Below, piece by piece: positions 1 through 4,936 of a stretch of DNA of 5,014 bases. The DNA comes from Nitrospirota bacterium. Lineage in GTDB: Bacteria > Nitrospirota > Nitrospiria > Nitrospirales > UBA8639. Numbering within the stretch: the stretch's first letter is position 1; every line of letters begins with the position of its first letter. The DNA lies in assembly GCA_020348185.1 (NCBI GenBank), contig CP070743.1, forward strand, positions 468,155 to 473,168, in the 5' to 3' direction. Below the pieces are notes generated by a model that was not told the origin of the DNA, did no database searches, and saw only the letters and a list, made by a program, of their open reading frames with translations. The translations under genes were made by a program, and so were the position numbers.

Positions 1-96
1 ACGAGCACCGTATCCGGCTGGCCTTTCGGCAACCACTTCTACCCCGGTCAAACCATACAAACGTCTGAACCAGGATGTGCCGGCCGTTGGAATCAC
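1..96 (-). CDS. possible N-terminal fragment of an unrecognised protein, running off the left edge
   Basis: A minus-strand frame starting at a GTG (94-96) stays open to the window edge for 32 codons. The GTG overlaps the TGA of the lipoprotein gene as GTGA, the usual geometry of translationally coupled neighbours. The translation looks protein-like, with the stretch TSWFRRLYGLTGVEVVAERP, but it is too short for me to assign a family. No clear Shine-Dalgarno precedes the GTG, which fits coupling but gives no independent support. A second frame, from an ATG at 98-100, is also open but gives an Arg/Cys/Ser-rich translation that is less convincing. The + strand is open here too, antisense to the lipoprotein. 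Treat this as a weak call. Confidence 0.27.
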   Translation of the reverse strand, partial: MIPTAGTSWFRRLYGLTGVEVVAERPAGYGAR

Positions 97-677
97 CCAT
101 CGGTCAGATCCAGGGGGCCTTCGGGAACGTTATCGCTAGCGTGTTTACAAAGAAATCTATCCTCGTGGCCCCATGTTGGTTCACTCATTAGCTTAGCTTG
201 ATATTGATGGCACGTCATCCAATTCTTGGAAGCGCCAAGCATATAATCCAGCCTTGCAAAGAATAGGTGATAGGCTCCTACACCCCGCGGGTAAATTTTG
301 GATCCCTCCTTATCAAACTCAGCGTAAACCGTCACAAATGTTGATCCATCCTCTTCCCTTGTTTGAACCTTCCACCGTTCCCATGACGACTTATAAACTA
401 AGGAATCGTGAGATCGTTTAACTTCCAGCACAGAGGAACCCCTCTTGATTTTCATATCGCTTCCATCGGCCAATTGAAAAATCTTCTCAGAGGCTTTCAA
501 AACCTGTTGAGAGGTAATACCCGGGTAGTCCCGAGTGTGCGATTTCACTCTAGCGGGTTCATAGGGAGTGGGACCCTGATTGGGGAAACAACCGGTAAGG
601 CATGCTATGAAAATGACGGAGATGAAAATGCTCCTGCTCACTTCACGCACCCTTATCCTTGACTTCCATTCGGCCAT
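93..677 (-). CDS. small outer-membrane-type lipoprotein of unknown function
   Basis: The protein is 194 residues from the ATG at 675-677. I chose this start over the in-frame TTG at 711-713 because GAGGGG lies about 9 bases upstream and because it gives a normal signal peptide: a basic N-terminus (K/R at 7, 9, 11, 14 in the region) and a hydrophobic stretch ending in the lipobox L-T-G-C, with the lipidated Cys at residue 30. Signal peptidase II should cut before this Cys. The +2 residue is Phe, not Asp, so outer-membrane sorting is the likelier fate under the Lol +2 rule known from enterobacteria. The mature part is about 165 residues, mixed charged and beta-prone, with two further cysteines (about 156 and 177) that could form a disulfide. 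I recognise no catalytic motif or named family. It follows tRNA-Gln on the same strand after a long gap, and its stop overlaps a possible next start (GTGA). The secretion call is solid; the function is unknown. Confidence 0.75.
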   Translation of the reverse strand: MAEWKSRIRVREVSRSIFISVIFIACLTGCFPNQGPTPYEPARVKSHTRDYPGITSQQVLKASEKIFQLADGSDMKIKRGSSVLEVKRSHDSLVYKSSWERWKVQTREEDGSTFVTVYAEFDKEGSKIYPRGVGAYHLFFARLDYMLGASKNWMTCHQYQAKLMSEPTWGHEDRFLCKHASDNVPEGPLDLTDG

Positions 678-713
678 AACCGAGAACCCCTCAACCCACT
701 TTCCCAATTCCAA

Positions 714-1021
714 TATCCCGCCTGAAGCCCGTCAGCTCGTGCTTCCTATGAAAATCAAACCTGGTCTCTGAAAGGTTAAAGTGAAAAGGCTTTGTCCAAC
801 AGAGGTCCCTGAACTGATCCCAAACAAGTAGCTTGCCCCAATTTTTTCGTTACTGCAACTCCTGAGGCTCAAACCGAAAGAACGTGGTTTTGGGTTGGTT
901 TATGCTCACCCCGTGGGTCATACCCACGAGGGAGGATTAGAGAAAGGATCCTGACAAAGTCTTCTTAGAAGGGTCAAGGAAGGGGATGTAATGTTTTATC
1001 TTCCTAAGTTATTGAATTCAT
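714..1021. other. gene-poor interval between lipoprotein and tRNA-Gln
   Basis: I find no convincing gene in these 308 bases on either strand; the short open frame from 580 into this interval is antisense overhang. No convincing promoter for the lipoprotein is visible: TTG-type -35 candidates on the minus strand have no -10 at a proper distance. No hairpin plus T-run terminator follows the tRNA. The only clear structure is the hairpin at 909-932, listed separately. Confidence 0.5.
909..932. other. strong hairpin of unknown role
   Basis: CGTGGGT (912-918) and ACCCACG (922-928) form a perfect 7-bp stem around a 3-base CAT loop. It can be extended by CCC (909-911) pairing with GGG (930-932) if A929 is bulged. 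On the minus strand it lies about 90 bases past the 3' end of tRNA-Gln. It lacks a T-run on either side, so it is not a standard intrinsic terminator. It could act as a 3' stabilising structure, a weak pause site, or a protein-binding palindrome; the sequence does not decide. Confidence 0.4.
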
Positions 1022-1095
1022 TGGCTGGGGGACTAGGATTCGAACCTAGATTCTCAGATCCAAAATCTGATGTCCTGCCCTTGGACGATCCCCCA
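1022..1095 (-). tRNA. tRNA-Gln (anticodon UUG)
   Basis: The minus strand folds as a complete 74-base tRNA including an encoded CCA end. The acceptor stem is TGGGGGA pairing with TCCCCCA, followed by discriminator G and CCA. The D stem is GTCC/GGAC. The anticodon stem is TCAGA/TCTGA around the 7-base loop TTTTGGA, which places UUG at positions 34-36. A 4-base variable loop precedes the T stem CTAGG/CCTAG with loop TTCGAAT. UUG reads glutamine CAA codons and CAG by wobble. The weak first base pair (U1-A72) is typical of tRNA-Gln. It lies 57 bases downstream of the methyltransferase stop but has its own promoter. Confidence 0.97.
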
Positions 1096-1105
1096 ACCGC
1101 TTTAC

Positions 1106-1134
1106 ACGATAAGGCCTGACGTCTTTTCAGTCAA
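1106..1134 (-). promoter_or_regulatory. sigma-70-type promoter of tRNA-Gln
   Basis: On the minus strand, TTGACT (1129-1134, 5/6 to the -35 consensus) and TATCGT (1106-1111, 4/6 to the -10 consensus, keeping TAT and the final T) are separated by exactly 17 bases. Transcription would start near 1099, giving a leader of only a few bases before the mature tRNA 5' end at 1095. The placement makes this convincing despite the imperfect -10. Confidence 0.72.
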
Positions 1135-1151
1135 GTACGCAATACTATTGA

Positions 1152-1814
1152 TTAAAAAACCCTTCCAGCCACGATCCAATGCCGATCATCCGGAACATCA
1201 ATGAGAAGACGGCTGAGATTTAACTCTGCCAGTTGTGCCGCGACCTCATCTTCTGTAAAGGCTGCCAACAGGGAATTAAAAAAATCCTGCCTTAATTGTT
1301 CAGGTTCCTCTGCGGCATACTGGTTCACAATATCCTGAGCTTCCTCCCGGGAGTCAGGACGAATGAGGTCCATGACTAAGACCGGGGCTCCAGGCTTTGC
1401 CAGAGTTTTGATGGCATACCAGAACTGAAAAGGGTTGGGCACATGATGGAGAAGACTATTCGAGATGATGGCATCCACCGGGTCGGCAAGGCTCACATCC
1501 TGAAACCGTTGACAGAGCAGCCTAATGCGCTCCGTGAAGCCAGCCCTTTTCACGGCTTGCTCCGCAAGAGTAATCATGGGTTGTGAGGCATCGATGCCTA
1601 AAATATGAAGGGTGGCATGTCCTCGGGCCAACCGGATCGGAATGTCACCCGGGCCGCATCCCAAATCAAGGACCGTTGCATGATTGAGATCATCGTAAGA
1701 ACTCAAAAATCGATCGACGAATCCTTGATTCTCCTCTTCAAAGTCGGCTTCGCTATAAATGCGGACCTGTTCGGGGTCCACCATGAGTTCCGGTTCTAAT
1801 ACACGATCCATCAT
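1152..1814 (-). CDS. class I SAM-dependent methyltransferase, substrate unknown
   Basis: The protein is 220 residues and has the Rossmann-type methyltransferase core. SAM-binding motif I is VLDLGCGPGD (48-57). The acidic residue ending strand 2, which normally holds the ribose hydroxyls, is D75 in GIDAS. The motif IV region is DAIISNSLLHHVPNP (114-128), and PGAPVLVMDLIRP (141-153) forms the strand 5 region. This places it in the Methyltransf_11/25-like group, which includes small-molecule and lipid/quinone methyltransferases; the substrate cannot be read from the sequence. A region at about 155-190 (EEAQ...QDFFNSLLAAFT) probably forms a helical cap over the active site. The ATG overlaps the MOSC stop as ATGA, so the two are very likely co-transcribed and translationally coupled. 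A second ATG follows immediately at codon 2, so the exact first residue is uncertain. The stop is 17 bases from the -35 of the tRNA promoter. Confidence 0.92.
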   Translation of the reverse strand: MMDRVLEPELMVDPEQVRIYSEADFEEENQGFVDRFLSSYDDLNHATVLDLGCGPGDIPIRLARGHATLHILGIDASQPMITLAEQAVKRAGFTERIRLLCQRFQDVSLADPVDAIISNSLLHHVPNPFQFWYAIKTLAKPGAPVLVMDLIRPDSREEAQDIVNQYAAEEPEQLRQDFFNSLLAAFTEDEVAAQLAELNLSRLLIDVPDDRHWIVAGRVF

Positions 1815-2317
1815 GAAGCTCTTGCCGCCGTTTCGTCAGAAATTTCAATCAAGTCCCCGCGTCGAATACCCCCTTCGGAAACCACCCTGGCGTAAAGACG
1901 GCTCCATCCTGGATAAATCTTTTGTGAAATCCGTTTGTAATCGGAATTGACAAACCATTGGGCGTTGCGACGGCAGGGATCGGCATAACTGATTATCTCG
2001 ATGTGCACATCCGGTCCTATCCGAAGTCGGTGGCCGGGCTGAAGGCGCTCCCAGTCCAATGTCGCGAGTGTCAAATTTTCCCCTGTAGAGCCTGCCTCAA
2101 GATTGTGGCCTTCCTGTTGCAAGGCCTGGATGAGATCCCAAGAGAAAAGGCAGAGCGCTCGATCCCTTCCTCCATGGTAAACCCGATTTTGTTGGCGGTC
2201 CCCTTCGACGCCATCATAGGAGACCCAGGCCTTTTCCACGGGGTATTTCGGAACGCCTCCTTGGGAGGTGTTGATTTGATAGAGAAAGGAGGGCCCGGGG
2301 GGGATTTCAGATTTCAA
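1811..2317 (-). CDS. MOSC-domain protein (predicted sulfur-carrier type, YiiM-like)
   Basis: The protein is 168 residues and is almost entirely one MOSC domain (the fold of molybdenum-cofactor sulfurase C-termini and YiiM). Visible family hallmarks are DGVEGDRQ (35-42), YHGGRDRALCLFS (47-59), GSTGENLTL (76-84) and DPCRR (113-117). Cys115 is the residue that in this family is proposed to carry sulfur as a persulfide. A cytoplasmic role in sulfur or molybdenum-cofactor chemistry, or in reduction of N-hydroxylated compounds as for YiiM, is family knowledge and not shown here. The only usable in-frame start is the TTG at 2315-2317: a stop lies two codons upstream, and no ATG, GTG or plausible TTG follows before the conserved region. 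That start and the next few codons (KSEI) lie inside a heptamer repeat array, with only a weak ribosome site. The native start may therefore have been replaced. It is coupled to the downstream methyltransferase through an ATGA overlap. Confidence 0.9.
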   Translation of the reverse strand: MKSEIPPGPSFLYQINTSQGGVPKYPVEKAWVSYDGVEGDRQQNRVYHGGRDRALCLFSWDLIQALQQEGHNLEAGSTGENLTLATLDWERLQPGHRLRIGPDVHIEIISYADPCRRNAQWFVNSDYKRISQKIYPGWSRLYARVVSEGGIRRGDLIEISDETAARAS

Positions 2318-2404
2318 ATTTCAGATCTCAAATGAATTTATAGAATTCAGAACCCAGATCTCAAACCAAATTACAAAATTCGGATATCAGAATTCAAATC
2401 CCAG
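2304..2404. repeat. degenerate heptamer array (left of hydrolase)
   Basis: About 100 bases are built from 7-bp units. On the + strand there are perfectly phased runs at 2304-2331 (ATTTCAG, ATTTCAA, ATTTCAG, ATCTCAA), 2344-2364 (AATTCAG, AACCCAG, ATCTCAA) and 2377-2404 (AATTCGG, ATATCAG, AATTCAA, ATCCCAG), separated by two stretches that have lost the phase. The consensus is AWYYCAR; on the minus strand this reads as units with a TGAAA core. The array fills the gap between the hydrolase stop and the MOSC gene and overlaps the MOSC start codon. It resembles in style the short tandemly repeated heptamers known from some cyanobacteria, but I do not claim identity. Confidence 0.75.
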
Positions 2405-2415
2405 ACGTGTGCGCT

Positions 2416-3168
2416 TCACCGAACGACTTTTTGGATAAAACTGAAAATCTGACGATAATAGGGCCGGCCGCCCACATAGGGAACATCATTATGACCGGCA
2501 CGGGGAACCATGTACCAGGTTTTCGGATGACGAGCGGACTCGTAGACTTGCTTCCCCAAGGCCATCGGTACAATTTGGTCGTTTTCGCCATGAATGACGA
2601 ATGTGGGAACCGTGACATTTGCCAGTTTTTGGCTGAGAGGATATTTCGCGTCCACAAACCAACTCGCCGGAAGACCGAGATAATGTTGATCAGCCATGGC
2701 TTGCATTGACGGGAATGCACTTTCCAGAATAAGACCGGCGGCGGCGCGTTGGGTTGCAACTTCTCCGGCAACCGCCGCGCCCAATGATCGACCGAAGATC
2801 ACCAATCGCTCGGGCTTCACCCTTCGCTCGCTGATCAGATACTCATAGGACGCCAGCGCGTCCGCATAGAGCCCGGACTCACTGGGCGATCCCGTACTTT
2901 TCCCATACCCCCGGTAATCAAAGAGAAACACCGACAATCCTCCACGATACAAATCCGAAAGGTTCCCTAAACGATGCGCGATGTTTCCCGCATTTCCATG
3001 GCACCAGAGGAGCACCGGCTTCTTCGGTCCCGCGTCCACAAACCATCCGAACACTCGAACGTCATTCGTGACCTGAATCCAAACCTCTTCAAGAGGTAAC
3101 CCGCTATATTGCCTCCAATTGCGTTCGGTCCAATCAGCCGGGAAATAGACGAAATGCTGGTCTAACAT
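2416..3168 (-). CDS. alpha/beta hydrolase, BEM46/ABHD13-like
   Basis: The protein is 250 residues with a full set of alpha/beta-hydrolase landmarks. The oxyanion-hole motif is HGNAGN (57-62), followed by FDYRGYGKS (83-91). The nucleophile elbow is G-R-S-L-G with Ser128. The catalytic Asp is Asp197 in HGENDQIVP, and the catalytic His is His226 in AGHND. The combination HGNAGN, DYRGYGKS and GRSLGAAVA is characteristic of the BEM46/ABHD13 serine hydrolases (acyl-ester or thioester hydrolases). The substrate is unknown. Many relatives have an N-terminal membrane anchor; this one starts directly at the FVYFP region and has none, so it is predicted cytoplasmic. The ATG is preceded by AAGGG about 9 bases upstream and by an in-frame stop five codons before it, so the start is firm. 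It is transcribed toward MOSC but separated by about 100 bases of repeat, so co-transcription is uncertain. Both flanks carry heptamer arrays. Confidence 0.93.
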   Translation of the reverse strand: MLDQHFVYFPADWTERNWRQYSGLPLEEVWIQVTNDVRVFGWFVDAGPKKPVLLWCHGNAGNIAHRLGNLSDLYRGGLSVFLFDYRGYGKSTGSPSESGLYADALASYEYLISERRVKPERLVIFGRSLGAAVAGEVATQRAAAGLILESAFPSMQAMADQHYLGLPASWFVDAKYPLSQKLANVTVPTFVIHGENDQIVPMALGKQVYESARHPKTWYMVPRAGHNDVPYVGGRPYYRQIFSFIQKVVR

Positions 3169-3227
3169 GTCCGAGCACCCTTATGAAAAACGAAGATCAA
3201 CTTAGCGTTACGCCTTGCCCACTCATT

Positions 3228-3249
3228 GACTCTCGGATGACTCTTGGAT
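3228..3249. repeat. 11-bp tandem duplication
   Basis: GACTCTCGGAT (3228-3238) is followed directly by GACTCTTGGAT (3239-3249), with 10 of 11 positions identical. It abuts a T-run and then the heptamer array. It lies between the divergent hydrolase and apaH genes and probably reflects local slippage. Confidence 0.7.
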
Positions 3250-3255
3250 TTTTTA

Positions 3256-3290
3256 CCTGAAACCTGAAACTTGGAACTTGAAACCTGGAA
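3256..3290. repeat. heptamer array, five tandem 7-bp units (right of hydrolase)
   Basis: Five units in perfect register: CCTGAAA, CCTGAAA, CTTGGAA, CTTGAAA, CCTGGAA, consensus CYTGRAA. The TGAAA core is the same as in the array at 2304-2404 when that one is read on the opposite strand. The two arrays therefore flank the hydrolase in inverted orientation. Confidence 0.85.
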
Positions 3291-3300
3291 CGAATATAGT
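3271..3300 (+). promoter_or_regulatory. possible sigma-70-type promoter for apaH
   Basis: TTGGAA (3271-3276, 4/6 to the -35 consensus) and TATAGT (3295-3300, 5/6 to the -10 consensus) are 18 bases apart. Transcription would start near 3307, leaving a leader of about 67 bases before the GTG. The -35 box lies within a heptamer repeat unit, so it may be fortuitous or may have been recruited from the array. Confidence 0.4.
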
Positions 3301-3328
3301 TCCTCTTGTTTCCACGATTCCCCCACGC

Positions 3329-3376
3329 TACCTTAAGGGGAATCCTGATTCATTTTCTTCTGTGAGGCTTAAGGTG
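3329..3376 (+). promoter_or_regulatory. possible leader hairpin covering the apaH start codon
   Basis: Bases 3329-3337 (TACCTTAAG) can pair with 3368-3376 (CTTAAGGTG) as nine consecutive pairs, one of them G-U, around a 30-base loop. The 3' arm includes the whole GTG start codon, and the Shine-Dalgarno GAGG (3364-3367) sits at the edge of the loop. If formed, it would reduce initiation and could be a regulatory switch. The long loop makes its stability uncertain. Confidence 0.35.
3364..3367 (+). promoter_or_regulatory. ribosome binding site deciding the apaH start
   Basis: GAGG lies 6 bases before the GTG at 3374. This selects the GTG, which begins the family-typical N-terminus (V)ATYAIGD, over the TTG at 3278 that lies inside the heptamer repeat and would add 32 atypical residues. 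Confidence 0.75.
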
Positions 3377-4180
3377 GCCACGTATGCGATTGGCGATGTG
3401 CAAGGGTGCATGAATTCCTTGCGACAATTAATTGAAAAAATTCAATTCGCCCCGGATCGAGACAGGCTTTGGTTCGTTGGCGATTTGGTGAACCGGGGTC
3501 CGGACTCCCTCACGGTCCTTCGATACGTGAAAGGACTTGGCAGCGCTGCGGTGACAGTGTTGGGAAATCACGACTTGCACCTGTTGGCAGTAGCTGCCGG
3601 TGTCACTGATTTACAGAAAAAGGACTCCTTTCATGATGTGCTGTCGGCACCGGACGGTCCTGACCTGCTTAATTGGTTGCGACGTCAGCCTCTGATCCAT
3701 CAAGAACAGGGATTCCTTCTCGTCCATGCAGGATTACTCCCACAATGGACAATAAGCCAGGCCGTGAATCTGGCTCGTGAAGTTGAAGCCCTCCTTCGGT
3801 CTGATGATTTTTCAAAGAACCTGCCTTTCATTTACTTTCGAAACGGCAAGAAAGACTGGAACGATGATCTCTCAGCCCAAGACCGTTGTGGATTAGCCAC
3901 CAACGTCATGACCCGTATTCGAGTGTGTTCCCCAGAAGGGGTCCCCGATTTTTCTTTCAAGGGTCCAGTGGATCAAATTCCCCACGGCCTGAAGCCTTGG
4001 TTTCAAATTCCCCTGCGAGCCAATCAGAACGAAACAATTATATTTGGCCACTGGTCAGCCTTGGGTGTCGTGTCTCAGGATAATGTGCTTTGTCTCGATG
4101 CCGGTTGTGTTTGGGGAAAAGAACTCGTGGCGCTTCGTCTGGAGGACCGCCGTCTATTTCAAGTTCCCTGCGGCAATTAA
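3374..4180 (+). CDS. apaH: bis(5'-nucleosyl)-tetraphosphatase, symmetrical (diadenosine tetraphosphatase)
   Basis: The enzyme splits Ap4A into two ADP and in E. coli also removes Np4 caps from RNA; it is a cytoplasmic, divalent-metal (Mn/Co) phosphoesterase. The 268-residue protein from the GTG matches the family length (E. coli 280). Metallophosphatase motifs are in order: GDVQGC (7-12), GDLVNRGP (36-43), GNHDLHLL (64-71), VHAG with His118, and FGHWSALG with His226. The ApaH-specific stretches LNWLRRQPL, KPWF and LDAGCVWG (near Asp242) are also present. The first motif has Gln where E. coli has His (GDVHG); this variant is common in ApaH and not a defect. The start was moved from an upstream TTG because GAGG and the family N-terminus both point to the GTG. 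It is divergent from the hydrolase. No proper terminator is visible: a T7 run at 4218-4224 lacks a convincing stem. Confidence 0.95.
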   Translation: MATYAIGDVQGCMNSLRQLIEKIQFAPDRDRLWFVGDLVNRGPDSLTVLRYVKGLGSAAVTVLGNHDLHLLAVAAGVTDLQKKDSFHDVLSAPDGPDLLNWLRRQPLIHQEQGFLLVHAGLLPQWTISQAVNLAREVEALLRSDDFSKNLPFIYFRNGKKDWNDDLSAQDRCGLATNVMTRIRVCSPEGVPDFSFKGPVDQIPHGLKPWFQIPLRANQNETIIFGHWSALGVVSQDNVLCLDAGCVWGKELVALRLEDRRLFQVPCGN

Positions 4181-4311
4181 GACGTGTTGTGAACCTCTCG
4201 ACTGTGAAATGGCCGTATTTTTTTATCACCAATAGGCTCAAAGTGCTTCCTTCCATGCCCCCCTTTCTATTAGCCTTCAATTAGCTGCTACTCTCCCTTC
4301 TGGTCATCGTG

Positions 4312-4348
4312 GTATCCGTTTAGATACATCATGTATCTGAACAGATTC
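4312..4348. promoter_or_regulatory. two tandem 16-bp palindromic operators, likely activator sites
   Basis: Site 1 is GTATCC-GTTT-AGATAC (4312-4327) and site 2 is GTATCT-GAAC-AGATTC (4333-4348). Each matches GTATCT-N4-AGATAC at 11 of 12 half-site positions. The copies start exactly 21 bp apart, two turns of the helix, so both face the same side of DNA. Between them lies an overlapping perfect palindrome, AGATACAT-C-ATGTATCT (4322-4338), made of the right half of site 1 and the left half of site 2. Their centres are about 111 and 132 bp upstream of the predicted start of the sigma-54-like promoter, a normal distance for enhancer-binding-protein sites. The cognate regulator is not in the window and I do not recognise the motif. 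Confidence 0.6.
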
Positions 4349-4425
4349 AAAGCTTTTCACCATTTTCAAGCGGCTTCCCTTTGAAATCGTTGGTTTTATC
4401 CGGCCTATTTCAATTAGTCGGCCGT

Positions 4426-4441
4426 GGGCACCGGCTTTGCT
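4426..4441 (+). promoter_or_regulatory. sigma-54-like promoter of the zinc-ribbon gene
   Basis: GGGCAC (4426-4431), five bases, then TTGCT (4437-4441) matches the consensus TGGCAC-N5-TTGCW at all but the first specified base. The essential GG (4427-4428) and GC (4439-4440) have the correct 10-base interval. Transcription would begin near 4452, about 72 bases before the ATG. I noticed no comparable match elsewhere in the window. Confidence 0.6.
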
Positions 4442-4511
4442 TTTAATACCTATGGCAAATATCGTGGCATCTTTTTTCAAGATTGGAAATAGGTCGAGGC
4501 TGGAAACCCAA

Positions 4512-4518
4512 GAGGGAG
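4512..4518 (+). promoter_or_regulatory. strong ribosome binding site deciding the zinc-ribbon start
   Basis: GAGGGAG ends 5 bases before the ATG at 4524. It favours this ATG over two upstream in-frame starts: a TTG at 4437 that lies inside the sigma-54 -12 box, and an ATG at 4452 with no ribosome site. Confidence 0.85.
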
Positions 4519-4523
4519 AATTT

Positions 4524-4880
4524 ATGAAAAAACATTCCCCTAATCGTTCGAATCAATCACCACGCAGACGAAAACAGCAGGGAAGGGCGATACCCTCTTC
4601 CCCGCCCAAACGCCAGTCTTCGCCCCTTCCTAACGGTAAGAACGGTTCCACACCGAGGTGTCCAAAGTGTAAGGGATTTTTGGTGGTCCACCATACTGAC
4701 CTTTCTCCATTATTGGAAATTCGATGTATTAATTGTGGATGGCAACCCCAATTGGGAAACCGAACCGTTGGAGTCAGTAATGAAATGCGCTCCATTCGAA
4801 ACCTTACGACCAACATGTTTTCCCATCCATCCTTGCGTTTGAGTCTCGCATCGGAAAATGGGGGTCTTGAGCAATCATAA
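4524..4880 (+). CDS. small basic zinc-ribbon protein of unknown function
   Basis: The protein is 118 residues. Residues 1-45 are rich in Lys, Arg, Ser, Pro and Gln and are likely disordered and nucleic-acid friendly. A four-cysteine ribbon follows: CPKC (Cys46, Cys49) and CINCG (Cys68, Cys71), spaced C-x2-C-x18-C-x2-C, as expected for one structural Zn ion. The tail (about 80-118) has no motif I recognise and no membrane segment or signal peptide. Such ribbons occur in transcription-associated and ribosome-associated proteins and in many uncharacterised small proteins, so a nucleic-acid or protein adaptor role is a guess. It follows apaH after 343 bases with its own predicted sigma-54-like promoter and upstream palindromes, so it is probably expressed on a specific signal and not as part of an apaH operon. 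The start is well supported by its ribosome site. Confidence 0.8.
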   Translation: MKKHSPNRSNQSPRRRKQQGRAIPSSPPKRQSSPLPNGKNGSTPRCPKCKGFLVVHHTDLSPLLEIRCINCGWQPQLGNRTVGVSNEMRSIRNLTTNMFSHPSLRLSLASENGGLEQS

Positions 4881-4936
4881 TCATTAGGAATTGAGTGGAA
4901 CATACTTTCAAGTAGTCTTTACCCCCTATTCATCTT

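Larger units (their letters stand above)
4181..4523. other. 343-base non-coding interval with regulatory elements
   Basis: No gene is supported here: the + and - open frames overlapping its edges have no ribosome sites and are shadows of apaH or extensions of the zinc-ribbon frame. It holds a T7 run just past apaH (4218-4224), a tandem pair of palindromes (4312-4348), a sigma-54-like promoter (4426-4441), and a leader of about 70 bases before the zinc-ribbon gene. ACCTAT (4448-4453) and ATAGGT (4489-4494) could pair within the leader, but the stem is only 6 bp. Confidence 0.6.

Noticed and set aside
408..771. Two overlapping + strand open frames (408-662 and 580-771)
   Set aside because: They lie largely antisense to the lipoprotein, have no ribosome sites, and their translations show no recognisable domain; the lipoprotein has a clear signal peptide and lipobox.
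1022..1095. tRNA-Gln as an integration site of a mobile element
   Set aside because: No integrase gene and no second copy of the tRNA 3' end was seen in the window.
1605..1950. Two + strand open frames opposite the methyltransferase and MOSC genes
   Set aside because: They are antisense to strongly conserved domains and have no credible starts.
1958..2335. + strand open frame of 125 codons
   Set aside because: It is antisense to the MOSC domain, which has clear family motifs on the minus strand, and its end is made of heptamer repeat.
2394..2771. Minus and plus open frames inside the hydrolase gene (2394-2771 and 2407-2709)
   Set aside because: They are out of frame with the hydrolase, whose Ser-Asp-His triad and motifs are intact across this region.
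2304..3290. Heptamer arrays as a CRISPR array
   Set aside because: The period is 7 bp with degenerate contiguous units and no unique spacers; no cas genes are present.
3278..3373. 32-codon N-terminal extension of apaH from a TTG
   Set aside because: The TTG is inside a heptamer unit without a ribosome site, and the family N-terminus begins at the GTG at 3374, which has GAGG in position.
4181..4224. Intrinsic terminator after apaH at the T7 run
   Set aside because: The bases before the T-run contain direct TGTGAA copies but no convincing inverted stem.
4038..4284. Minus and plus short frames over the apaH 3' end
   Set aside because: They are shadows of apaH in other frames, with no ribosome sites or motifs.
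4553..4903. Minus-strand frame opposite the zinc-ribbon gene
   Set aside because: The + strand gene has a strong ribosome site and a paired CxxC ribbon; the antisense frame has neither.
4895..4915. Terminator hairpin after the zinc-ribbon gene around TACTT-TC-AAGTA
   Set aside because: The stem is only 5 weak pairs with a 2-base loop, and no T-run follows.
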